Assembly (NCBI GenBank): GCA_017557475.1
Contig: JAFYYO010000091.1
Span: 1 to 6,273, forward strand
Direction: 5' to 3'
DNA from: Bacteroidaceae bacterium
Lineage (GTDB): Bacteria > Bacteroidota > Bacteroidia > Bacteroidales > Bacteroidaceae
DNA length: 6,273 nucleotides
The notes beneath the pieces were generated by a model that was not told the origin of the DNA, ran no database searches, and saw only the letters and a list, made by a program, of their open reading frames with translations. The translations under genes and the position numbers were made by a program. Below are positions 1 through 6,273 of the stretch, in pieces (position 1 is the stretch's first letter; every line of letters starts with the position of its first letter).

Positions 1-153
1 ATTTGCCTCTATCTGCTAGACCCATCATCGAATCTTTATCGTCCTCATTGGGCAGCAGCTCTCCCCTTTGCAGCCCTCATCATGCTCTATCTTGCATTCA
101 GAGGCATACTGAAGGATGAGATGCTGGTTCGCTCGCTCGACCGCTTGCGCTAA
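1..153 (+). CDS. DUF4293 family membrane protein, C-terminal fragment
   Basis: Frame 1 is open from the window edge to a TAA at 151-153, giving 50 residues; the 5' part lies outside the window. The fragment has a hydrophobic stretch (roughly WAAALPFAALIMLYLAF, residues 17-33) that looks like the last transmembrane helix, then a charged tail ending KDEMLVRSLDRLR. This ending, a helix followed by 'RGI-KDE-LVRS-DRLR', matches my recollection of DUF4293, a small four-helix integral membrane family of Bacteroidetes with no known function. The helix and tail are seen directly; the family call is from memory of that C-terminal signature. A strong hairpin terminator starts 24 nt after the stop, which supports this being a real gene end. 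Confidence 0.65.
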   Translation: MCLYLLDPSSNLYRPHWAAALPFAALIMLYLAFRGILKDEMLVRSLDRLR

Positions 154-176
154 GACACATTATTATATATATAAGG

Positions 177-211
177 AAGAAGGCACCGCCAATTGGTAGT
201 GCCTTCTTTTT
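177..211 (+). terminator. Rho-independent terminator between convergent genes
   Basis: A perfect 10-bp stem pairs 177-186 (AAGAAGGCAC) with 199-208 (GTGCCTTCTT) around a 12-nt loop that itself contains the palindrome CCAATTGG. On the plus strand the stem runs into T207-T211 and then GTTTG, a classic intrinsic terminator for the DUF4293-type gene. The minus-strand ThuA gene ends at 222, only 11 nt beyond the T run. Read on the minus strand, the same stem is followed by the weaker TTCCTTATATAT, so it probably also stops the amylase-ThuA transcript. Confidence 0.85.
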
Positions 212-221
212 GTTTGTACAG

Positions 222-1763
222 TTACTTCTCAAACGGGTTGCCTTTGGGGTCTTGGCTTACGACCCAGCGGAAGGCGTTGACGAAGAGCAGGTTCTGGGTT
301 GCATCAATGAAATCCTCGTCGCCATGACCCATGTTGAGATAGACCATCCTGTACTTCTTGTTCGTCCAAACAATTGGGAAGTCGCCCCATTTCACAACAT
401 CTTTGAGACCAAAGGGATACATCTTGGGCGAGATGGAAACGAGGACTTCTACATCAGGATTCAGCCTCGGACTTGGCTGCCACTGATAGAACTCGCTTGC
501 CGGAGCCACAAATGATTGCGGAAGAGTGCTGGTGACTGGATGCTCCAGCAAGTCGCATTCGACCAGAGCAGGCTGTGGAGGCCAGTTGTTACAATAGAAC
601 TGTCCGCATCCGAGAAACTCGTTGAACCAAGGCCACTTAGTGTTCCTGTCGTTATAAGCCGAAGCATGGAAGCCCATCCAACCGCCTCCATTCTCCATAT
701 ACTGCTGGAAAGCCTCTCTCTGCTTCCCTCCTGGCATAGCATTCAGGCTGATGATGATGCAGTAGTCCTTCAGCTTTTCATAAGGATAATCGGCAAGAGA
801 AGTGGTCACATCCATCGTCCAACCCTCGCCATAAGTCAGTTTGCGGAAGAACTCAATGGCTTGCTTGTCGAACTGAACATGCGCTTCTTCAGCATGAGGT
901 TCATAGTGAACGAGAGCTTTGAAACGTGGCTCTCGAGCATAATTGGCAGCATATCCTTTGTTCTCCTCTGCAGAATCTTCATCCTTCAAAGTCCAGTGAA
1001 GCGCATTCTCAAACAGCTTGATAAAGGCAGGGTTCTGGAAGAGCAACTTGCTGTGACCGAACTGAAAATAGACATTGCGAGCCTTTTTCGACGGATTCGT
1101 CCAGATAACAGGATGGTCGCCCATCTTGATGTTGGTCGAGATGCTGTAGCTGTCCTCATTCACCCTCGCAAGAACTTTGACATTTTGGCGAGGATTGGTG
1201 TCGTAGGTGTACCATTCATCGTCTTCTATGACAAAGGAATTCGGCACTCTCTTGGTCACTGGATGCTGGTTGTCTTCCAGCAGAACCGTCCCATCACACT
1301 TCTCAGCAATGTAGTTCTGATAGCGGATCTTACCCAAGAAATCAGAGAACCAGTTCCACATCTTGTAGCCGTCGAACTCACCAAGAAGGCTTGCATGATG
1401 GAAGCCGATGTAGCCTCCGAGGCCTTCATCGATGTAGCGCTCCATATCTTTCTGAGCCGCTTTGCTCCATGCATAAGGCGGATAGTTGAGTTGCAGGATG
1501 AGTTGATATTTCAGAAGTTCACCTTCGCGAATATCCTTTGCAGAGTTCAGGACAGTCAGCTCCATATTGAAGCGTTCCTTCTGACTCTCGAGCCATTGCA
1601 ATCCAGCAGCAGTAAAGCCCTCGTGAAGCCCGCCTCTTTCTGCAAGGACTAATACTTTGCGAGGTTCTGAGGCGTTCTGCTTCGACACTTGGGCATTGCC
1701 AAGCGAAGAAGAAAGGCACATCAAAACTGGCAGGAACAAATATAATACAAGACGACCCCTCAT
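222..1763 (-). CDS. Exported protein with two tandem ThuA-like domains
   Basis: This 513-residue protein starts with a signal peptide (charged MRGR, hydrophobic core to about residue 17, likely cleavage after GNA at residues 22-24), so it should act in the periplasm or outside. Two ThuA-like (PF06283) domains follow, about residues 35-260 and 281-505. The same landmarks recur in order: GFHHAS at 120-125 and GFHAS at 364-368; HPVT at 167-170 and 408-411; the D/S-E-W/F-Y block at 182-185 and 423-426; PVIWTN at 218-223 and PIVWTN at 463-468; GHS at 236-238 and GHGDEDF at 479-485. ThuA domains have a class I glutamine-amidotransferase-like fold; in rhizobia/Agrobacterium ThuA works with ThuB in trehalose and related disaccharide use through 3-keto sugars. 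No Cys nucleophile is obvious in either copy. The start lies 11 nt after the amylase stop with no Shine-Dalgarno sequence, so it is probably co-transcribed with the amylase. Sugar metabolism is inferred; the exact reaction is unknown. Confidence 0.88.
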   Translation of the reverse strand: MRGRLVLYLFLPVLMCLSSSLGNAQVSKQNASEPRKVLVLAERGGLHEGFTAAGLQWLESQKERFNMELTVLNSAKDIREGELLKYQLILQLNYPPYAWSKAAQKDMERYIDEGLGGYIGFHHASLLGEFDGYKMWNWFSDFLGKIRYQNYIAEKCDGTVLLEDNQHPVTKRVPNSFVIEDDEWYTYDTNPRQNVKVLARVNEDSYSISTNIKMGDHPVIWTNPSKKARNVYFQFGHSKLLFQNPAFIKLFENALHWTLKDEDSAEENKGYAANYAREPRFKALVHYEPHAEEAHVQFDKQAIEFFRKLTYGEGWTMDVTTSLADYPYEKLKDYCIIISLNAMPGGKQREAFQQYMENGGGWMGFHASAYNDRNTKWPWFNEFLGCGQFYCNNWPPQPALVECDLLEHPVTSTLPQSFVAPASEFYQWQPSPRLNPDVEVLVSISPKMYPFGLKDVVKWGDFPIVWTNKKYRMVYLNMGHGDEDFIDATQNLLFVNAFRWVVSQDPKGNPFEK

Positions 1764-1774
1764 ATCAAACTCAA

Positions 1775-3778
1775 CTACTTATAAAGGAACTTCTTGCCTT
1801 TCTCTATGACGATTCCATTCTTTTGATTGGGAGAGACAGGAAGGCCTTGCAGATTAAAGGCTCCATCCAAGCCTTCCCAAGGAGAGACTTCCGTCGGGCT
1901 GTCTATTCCTGTCGCCATGTCTGAGGTCTGGTCTTCCACGATGTACTTGCTCTCAGCCTTCTCTCCTGTAATGCAGAAGAAGCTGGTCGAACGGATGCCC
2001 CTTATGTCGACTGTCTGCTTGCTTTTAGCCGTATTACTTATTATAAGGTTAAGATATTGGTCAGGTGAAGAGAGGTGGAAGGTCTGATAGTACCATCTTT
2101 TACCATTGATAGTCTCATACTTGGTGGCTTTCTTGCCTGGCCAGTCGCCATTCAACTGTGTGTCTGCATTGTCCCATACATATAAGGTCATAGCTGCCCA
2201 AGAAACGTCGGAACTAACATAGAGTGTTATGTCATGTGGCACAAAGATTTCGTACTTGCGACTCTGTATGCCATAAACTTTGCCACCAGACAGAACGCCT
2301 GCCTTTAGCGTACATGAAGACTCGATGCTAAGAGTGCCTCCATTAGTGAGTTGAGGGCTTTCGGCAGTCGGATCAGAACCGTCCAGAGTATAGACGAGCT
2401 TGGCAGCTGAACGATTGGTTACCAGTTTGATCTTGACATTGAGAGGTCCCTCATAGGTCCCATCCGGCACATCCATCCAAACAGAATTGGTACTTCGGCT
2501 CAAGAGATAACGGAATCCTTTGCCGGAAAGGATTTCTGAGTACTCGCTAGTGTCTGCATTGTAATTATTTGGTTTGTTGCCCACGACACAAAGCAGCGTG
2601 CCTCGTTTGCCCTTAGTGGCTTTTGCATAGAAATTGTCATCTGTCCATTTCTCCTCGCTTGTTGAGGTGTTGGTGACGCCTGCAAGTCGTCTGGCCAGAA
2701 TCATTTGCTTGATAGGATACTTACAATCCTGCCAATGTCGGTAGAAGACGCATGGAGTGCCTGGCATTGCAAGCAGGTATGCGTTTGCGGCAAGCGTGTC
2801 CTTCCAGATAGCAGTTTGCGTTTCTCCTGTTACGCGATACTCTGTATCGTGGTTCTCGACGAAGGTAACGGCGTACTGCTTCTCGTAACAATCGGCAAGC
2901 GGCTTTTCATCCCAACCCAGATTACGCCAATTGCGGGATTCGATGGCATCGCGAACTCGGAAATGGAACTGGAAGTCGAAGGCTGCACTTGTTGGTGTGG
3001 ACGACACATAACCCTTGGTGTTGTTCACCCATTGCTTGATTTCACTGGTACCGGAGAAGTACTCGCCAACACTGAAAGCAGGCTTCGCATACATATTATA
3101 ATCGGCGATGAAGCTTGCCCAAAAGCCTTTGACCATATCATAACGGAAGCCTGCATAGCCGATGTCCTCGAGAAGGAACTTGAGATAGGCTTTGATGCAT
3201 TCCTGAACATGCGGGTTCTGGTGGTCAAGATCTCGACAGCCAGACCAATCGTCGCCTGTATCGTTGTTCCCTGAAACCGAGAGTCCGTTCTGACTTGCCC
3301 AGTTTGCCGTAGTTCCGCCATCATCGTTTTTGCAGATATCGGTTGAGGTCATCTGATAGGTTACCCCGTTGTAAGTCTCGGCCGGGAAGTCCACCCAAGA
3401 GCCGTTGACGCCCAAATTCTTGCGATGATTGATGACGACATCAGCCAGGAAGCCTGTTCCTTTCTCACGATAAGTAGCAATCATATTCCGAAGCTCCCAT
3501 TCTGAGCCGAAGGAACTCTTCTGGTTGAAGTAATAGACGGGCATATATCCCATCGAATTATAGTTGGAGTTGCACCAACCACTTTGAGGAATCCAAATCA
3601 ACTGGAAGTATGGAGCTATCTCGTCGGCCTGAGCTTTCAGCTTTCCCCAAGACGTTTCAGAATAGCTGTCCCAATAGAATCCTTGCAGCATAACCCCTTC
3701 ATAATCATAGGGCCAACCTTGCGAATGGAGTAGGGAACAAGGGGTAAGAAGCAAGAGTAAAAGGATGAATCTTCTCAT
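1775..3778 (-). CDS. Secreted GH13 alpha-amylase with C-terminal starch-binding region
   Basis: This 667-residue protein should hydrolyse internal alpha-1,4 bonds of starch or glycogen outside the cytoplasm. A signal peptide (MRRF plus a poly-Leu core) ends near residue 20. The GH13 barrel spans about 22-420 with all four conserved regions: DVVINH 113-118; GFRYDMVKG 210-218 with nucleophile Asp214; VGEY 237-240 with acid/base Glu239; FVENHD 306-311 with Asp311. The opening 'VMLQGFYWD' and 'SMGYMPVYYF' resemble the plant/archaeal amylase group (GH13_6/GH13_7). Residues about 436-512 look like a chitobiase/hexosaminidase C-terminal-type beta domain (YTLDGSDPT 463-471). Residues about 515-615 resemble a CBM26-like starch-binding module (LYVWDN 532-537, GDWPGKK 544-550). 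The last ~45 residues end FNLQGLPV...GKKFLYK, a tail common in Prevotella exported proteins. It heads a probable two-gene transcript with the ThuA protein, and a 22-bp repeat array lies just upstream. No catalytic residue is missing. The amylase call is firm; the accessory domain names are less certain. Confidence 0.95.
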   Translation of the reverse strand: MRRFILLLLLLTPCSLLHSQGWPYDYEGVMLQGFYWDSYSETSWGKLKAQADEIAPYFQLIWIPQSGWCNSNYNSMGYMPVYYFNQKSSFGSEWELRNMIATYREKGTGFLADVVINHRKNLGVNGSWVDFPAETYNGVTYQMTSTDICKNDDGGTTANWASQNGLSVSGNNDTGDDWSGCRDLDHQNPHVQECIKAYLKFLLEDIGYAGFRYDMVKGFWASFIADYNMYAKPAFSVGEYFSGTSEIKQWVNNTKGYVSSTPTSAAFDFQFHFRVRDAIESRNWRNLGWDEKPLADCYEKQYAVTFVENHDTEYRVTGETQTAIWKDTLAANAYLLAMPGTPCVFYRHWQDCKYPIKQMILARRLAGVTNTSTSEEKWTDDNFYAKATKGKRGTLLCVVGNKPNNYNADTSEYSEILSGKGFRYLLSRSTNSVWMDVPDGTYEGPLNVKIKLVTNRSAAKLVYTLDGSDPTAESPQLTNGGTLSIESSCTLKAGVLSGGKVYGIQSRKYEIFVPHDITLYVSSDVSWAAMTLYVWDNADTQLNGDWPGKKATKYETINGKRWYYQTFHLSSPDQYLNLIISNTAKSKQTVDIRGIRSTSFFCITGEKAESKYIVEDQTSDMATGIDSPTEVSPWEGLDGAFNLQGLPVSPNQKNGIVIEKGKKFLYK

Positions 3779-3804
3779 AGTTTATAGGTCATTTATAAAT
3801 TAGG
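3779..3804 (-). promoter_or_regulatory. Possible promoter and leader of the amylase gene
   Basis: On the minus strand the bases TAATTTAT (3802-3795) partly match the Bacteroidetes -7 element TAnnTTTG, and TTGT (3821-3818) lies 15 nt upstream as a poor -33 candidate; that spacing is shorter than usual. The leader to the ATG at 3778 would be only about 10-15 nt and has no Shine-Dalgarno sequence, which is normal for this phylum. The proposed -33 box overlaps the inverted repeat at 3810-3825, so a bound repressor could block it. This is a weak, pattern-based call. Confidence 0.25.
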
Positions 3805-3914
3805 CACGTCTAGTTTGACAACTAGCCACGTTATGTTTGGAAACATTACACGTTATGATTGCGAACATTACACGTTATGATTGTAAACATTACACGTTAT
3901 CTTTGCCAACTTCA
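3805..3914. repeat. Five-copy 22-bp tandem direct repeat array, likely operator
   Basis: Five 22-bp units lie head to tail with no gaps, starting at 3805, 3827, 3849, 3871 and 3893. The middle three differ from each other at only 2-3 positions. The fifth matches its neighbours at about 16-17 of 22 positions and runs through the dipeptidase stop codon (3912-3914). The first is degenerate (about 13 of 22 to the second) but in phase. All five keep the plus-strand core CACGT-N5-TTG-N2-AAC, so 11 of 22 positions are invariant. The second unit contains a perfect inverted repeat, ATGTTT-GG-AAACAT (3833-3846); the third and fourth keep a looser ATG...CAT symmetry. A period of 22 bp is close to two helical turns, which would put repeated protein sites on one face of the DNA. 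Lying 26 nt upstream of the amylase start, it most likely controls the amylase-ThuA unit. The repeats are seen directly; the operator role is inferred. Confidence 0.85.
3810..3825. promoter_or_regulatory. Perfect inverted repeat CTAGTT-N4-AACTAG
   Basis: Arms at 3810-3815 and 3820-3825 are exact reverse complements around TGAC. The element sits inside the degenerate first unit of the 22-bp array, replacing much of the repeat while leaving its invariant core bases in place. It is 32 nt upstream of the amylase start and overlaps the putative -33 region. There is no T run on either strand, so a terminator is unlikely; a binding site for a dimeric regulator is the better reading, but unproven. 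Confidence 0.45.
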
Positions 3915-5564
3915 CTGAGGTAGTTTGTAGCGAGAGCCTGTTTGCTTGATCAATTCGCGCTTGAAAGCCTCTGGATAACCTGGGCGAAGTACGGGCCTGG
4001 GATTGCCTCCGGGAGTCTTCTCAAACTGTCCGTTCTCGTCTGTTCGCTTGACAGCCATATCGTTGTATTTCACAATAATGAGCTGCGCAAGCTGGTTCCA
4101 TTCGTCCATCATCGCACCTGCAATCCGATGACTATAGGCCGAGAGATATTTGATGGCTTCCTCTTTGCTCATACTTGCCGCTTTCGTCTCAACCTCAGAC
4201 TGCAGAGAGTTGTAGTCTTTCTCGAGTCTGTCGCGAACCTTTTGCAGCTCAGGGAAGAGCAGATTATAGCGCAGATAGACCATGTTGCTGACCCAATTCT
4301 CAACCCAATAAGCGCTTCGAGTGGAGAAATGGAAGGCATCTGCAGTCGATTTGTCGTAGCATTCAGGGGCTTGCGTCATGTTGCAATAGACAGGGGTAAA
4401 GGCCACCATATTCGCATCATCGTTGGCAAACCAAGTGACTCCACCGATATAATCGGGAAGCCAGCTGCGCATCTGACTCACATAAACGCAAGCCGACTGC
4501 TGAGTACTAATGGGACGCTCGTTGAAATACTTCTTTCCATCGACCTCGAAACTGAGTGGAGTAGGGCGATAAGGCATTTCCCAAGCACCCATTCCGATGT
4601 CCTGAGTCATATCCATCGGCGTGCCTTCATAGTGGTCGCGCATCATGTCTTTGACGTCCTGAACTGAAAGCAGAGCCTTGGGCTTCACATAAAGTGGGAG
4701 AACTTCGCCTTTCGTATCACCCATCGCAAAAGGCAGATAAGGACTCATATCCTCGGCTGCCCACTTATTAAAATAGCTCCAGATTCGAGCCTCACAGTAG
4801 CGAAGTCCGCCAAAGTCCAGCGGAGCGTAAGAATCTGCAAATGAAAAGTCTGCATCCTTTCCATTGAAGTAACCCTTCTCCTTTGCAAAGCTGATGACAT
4901 CTTTGGCATAGAGGCAGTTCTTCTTGTCCTTGAGCGGGAACTGATGAATGCGGCTTTGGTTGGCGTGTCCGCTAATGCAATCGTCTGGGATGCGCACCGC
5001 TACCCACACAGTACCTTTGTTGCCAGGACCTTTGCCAATCATGTCCATAATCCATGCTTCGTTGGGATCTGCGATGGTAAAGCTCTCTCCTTCGCTCTCG
5101 TAGCCGTATTTATCAGTCAACTCAGTCATGACTTGTATGGCCTCTCGGGCAGTCTTGGAACGCTGCAGACCCAGCACCATGAGCGAACCATAGTCGATAA
5201 GACCGCTGACGGTATCAGTCAACTCCTCTCGGCCGCCATAAGTTGTCTCATGAATCGACAGCTGATGTTCGTTCATCAAGCCTACAATGCCGTAAGTATG
5301 AGCGACTTCCGGAATCTCACCCAGGTAGTTGCCCGACTCATAATGATACAGAGCATGCATCGAGCCAGCAGGATGATCTGCTGCAGGAATCACTCGAAGC
5401 GGCTCAAAGGCACCATAGTCGTCCTGACTGTAAGAGATAATCACGCTACCGTCCTTCGAGGCCTTCTTGCCGACGACTAAGTTCGTGCAAGCATGAAGAG
5501 GTAAGATGGAAGAAGGAAGAAGAAAGAGGGAAGAGGTGAGAAGAAATATAATGTATCGTTTCAT
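3912..5564 (-). CDS. Secreted C69 family dipeptidase (PepD-like Ntn hydrolase)
   Basis: This 550-residue protein belongs to peptidase family C69, N-terminal-nucleophile hydrolases that cleave dipeptides with broad specificity. A signal peptide (MKRY, hydrophobic core, LPLHA) ends at Ala25, followed at once by Cys26 in ACTNLVVGKKASKDGS. That 'CT-LVVGKKAS-DGS' start is the family hallmark, with the Cys as catalytic nucleophile. Other family-like stretches are YGIVGLMNEHQLSIHETT (91-108), DPNEAWIMDMIG (166-177), the VWVAVRIPDD block (186-195) with GHANQSRI (199-206), and YWVENWVSNM (419-428). About 550 residues is normal for the Bacteroidetes members, and the C-terminal half is mostly helical and charged. 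The protein should act in the periplasm. It starts 6 nt after the nadC stop without a Shine-Dalgarno sequence, so it is probably co-transcribed with nadC although the functions are unrelated. I see no terminator after it: the 22-bp repeat array begins at its stop codon, and some read-through into the amylase is possible. Family call firm; substrate unknown. Confidence 0.93.
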   Translation of the reverse strand: MKRYIIFLLTSSLFLLPSSILPLHACTNLVVGKKASKDGSVIISYSQDDYGAFEPLRVIPAADHPAGSMHALYHYESGNYLGEIPEVAHTYGIVGLMNEHQLSIHETTYGGREELTDTVSGLIDYGSLMVLGLQRSKTAREAIQVMTELTDKYGYESEGESFTIADPNEAWIMDMIGKGPGNKGTVWVAVRIPDDCISGHANQSRIHQFPLKDKKNCLYAKDVISFAKEKGYFNGKDADFSFADSYAPLDFGGLRYCEARIWSYFNKWAAEDMSPYLPFAMGDTKGEVLPLYVKPKALLSVQDVKDMMRDHYEGTPMDMTQDIGMGAWEMPYRPTPLSFEVDGKKYFNERPISTQQSACVYVSQMRSWLPDYIGGVTWFANDDANMVAFTPVYCNMTQAPECYDKSTADAFHFSTRSAYWVENWVSNMVYLRYNLLFPELQKVRDRLEKDYNSLQSEVETKAASMSKEEAIKYLSAYSHRIAGAMMDEWNQLAQLIIVKYNDMAVKRTDENGQFEKTPGGNPRPVLRPGYPEAFKRELIKQTGSRYKLPQ

Positions 5565-5570
5565 AATGTT

Positions 5571-6273
5571 CTATTTGATGATTAATTTGTCGCTTCCAGC
5601 GGCTTTGAAACTCATGTCGAGACCTTTCACGCTATGTGTCAAAGCTCCAAACGAAATGAAATCGACGCCGGCTTTGGCATAGGGAATCATCGTATCGAAA
5701 GTGATGCCACCGCTTGATTCCGTTTCGCATCGACCTGCGACAATCTCCACGGCCTTCTTCGTGTCTTCAGGCGTGAAGTTATCGAACATGATGCGGTCGC
5801 AACCTTCGGCAAGCGCTTCGTCCAGTTCCTTCCAGTTCCTGACCTCGCATTCAATCTTAAGGTCCTTGTTGTGGTCTTTCAGATACTGCTTTGCACGACT
5901 AATTGCGTTATGAACACCTCCGCAGAAGTCGATGTGATTGTCTTTCAGGAGAATCATGTCGAAGAGTCCTATGCGATGATTCATGCCGCCACCAATCTTC
6001 ACGGCCTCTTTCTCAAGCATTCGCATACCAGGAGTCGTCTTGCGAGTATCAAGGACGCGAGTCTTGCAACCTGCATCATAGATGGCTTGCTGATACTTAT
6101 GCGTCATCGTGGCAATGCCGCTCATTCGCTGCAGAATGTTGAGCATGAGGCGTTCCGTCTGCAGAAGACTTTGCACTTTTCCCTTGACGCTCATCACGAT
6201 ATCGCCAGGCTTGACGTGTGCTCCGTCTTCGATATAGGTCTCAACCACCATTTCGGGGTCGAAGCGATGGAAC
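5571..6273 (-). CDS. nadC: Quinolinate phosphoribosyltransferase, C-terminal ~80%
   Basis: NadC converts quinolinate and PRPP to nicotinate mononucleotide, CO2 and pyrophosphate in cytoplasmic de novo NAD synthesis. The reading frame stays open to the window edge: FHRFDPE precedes the Met at 6249-6251, so that Met is internal and about 50-60 N-terminal residues are missing. Numbering from that Met, the substrate-binding residues are present: ER at 34-35, TRKT 69-72 (Lys71), NHR 91-93, LLKDNH 101-106 (Lys103), IECEV 133-137, FDN 156-158, SSGGI 179-183, and the C-terminal FGALTHS 201-207. The N-terminal part seen (VETYIEDGAHVKPGD, LLQTERLMLNILQRMSGIAT) is the usual alpha/beta sandwich and first helix. 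It ends TAG at 5571-5573, 6 nt before the dipeptidase start. Nothing appears broken apart from the window cut. Confidence 0.96.
   Translation of the reverse strand, partial: FHRFDPEMVVETYIEDGAHVKPGDIVMSVKGKVQSLLQTERLMLNILQRMSGIATMTHKYQQAIYDAGCKTRVLDTRKTTPGMRMLEKEAVKIGGGMNHRIGLFDMILLKDNHIDFCGGVHNAISRAKQYLKDHNKDLKIECEVRNWKELDEALAEGCDRIMFDNFTPEDTKKAVEIVAGRCETESSGGITFDTMIPYAKAGVDFISFGALTHSVKGLDMSFKAAGSDKLIIK

Noticed and set aside
516..1652. A 378-codon plus-strand open frame antisense to the ThuA gene
   Set aside because: It lies in codon register with the minus-strand gene, where open antisense frames arise when TTA, CTA and TCA codons are rare. Its translation has no recognisable domain, while the minus strand encodes clear ThuA domains.
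2705..3274. A 189-codon plus-strand open frame inside the amylase gene
   Set aside because: Also in codon register with the minus-strand gene, with no family resemblance; the opposite strand carries the conserved GH13 regions here.
1692..3778. Lipoprotein signals on the amylase (LTPC) and the ThuA protein (VLMC)
   Set aside because: Pro or Met directly before the Cys does not fit the lipobox, and both proteins have better ordinary signal peptidase I sites a few residues later.
3779..3911. Terminator after the dipeptidase
   Set aside because: No stem followed by a T run exists on the minus strand; the inverted repeats here are short and lack a U tract.
3805..3914. CRISPR array
   Set aside because: The units are contiguous 22-bp repeats with no unique spacers between them, and no cas genes are present.
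3942..5480. Plus-strand open frames of 241 and 178 codons within the dipeptidase gene
   Set aside because: Both are register-aligned antisense shadows of a well-supported C69 protein, without recognisable domains or upstream signals.
6249..6251. ATG as the nadC start
   Set aside because: The frame continues upstream to the window edge with the NadC-like residues FHRFDPE, and NadC proteins need about 50-60 more N-terminal residues.

Overview
The window looks like chromosomal DNA of a Bacteroidales bacterium, most likely a Prevotella relative. Four things point there. A DUF4293-type protein tail sits at the left edge. The secreted amylase ends in a short 'FNLQG...GKKFLYK' tail typical of Prevotellaceae exported proteins. 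No start codon is preceded by a Shine-Dalgarno sequence. The C69 dipeptidase carries a signal peptide. This assignment is inferred from protein style, not from a marker gene.

Layout. Positions 1-153 (+) hold the last 50 codons of a small membrane protein. A strong hairpin terminator follows at 177-211 and separates it from a convergent minus-strand block filling the rest of the window. In transcription order (right to left) that block is: nadC (quinolinate phosphoribosyltransferase, 5' end outside the window); 6 nt later, a secreted C69 dipeptidase; a 133-nt intergenic region; a secreted GH13 alpha-amylase with a C-terminal starch-binding region; and, 11 nt later, a secreted protein made of two tandem ThuA-like domains. 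There are no RNA genes, insertion sequences or CRISPR arrays. The only gene-free stretch above 100 bases is 3779-3911.

How the genes may work together. The amylase and double-ThuA protein look like a two-gene exported glucan/sugar unit, and nadC-dipeptidase a separate upstream pair. No SusC/SusD-type genes are visible, so this is not a complete polysaccharide utilisation locus as seen here. The most distinctive non-coding feature is a 22-bp-period array of five copies (3805-3914) just upstream of the amylase. Eleven of 22 positions are invariant, and the array ends in a perfect inverted repeat near a possible promoter. It reads as a multi-site operator for the amylase-ThuA unit. No wholly new system is demonstrated; the array and the duplicated ThuA protein are the two points most worth following up.
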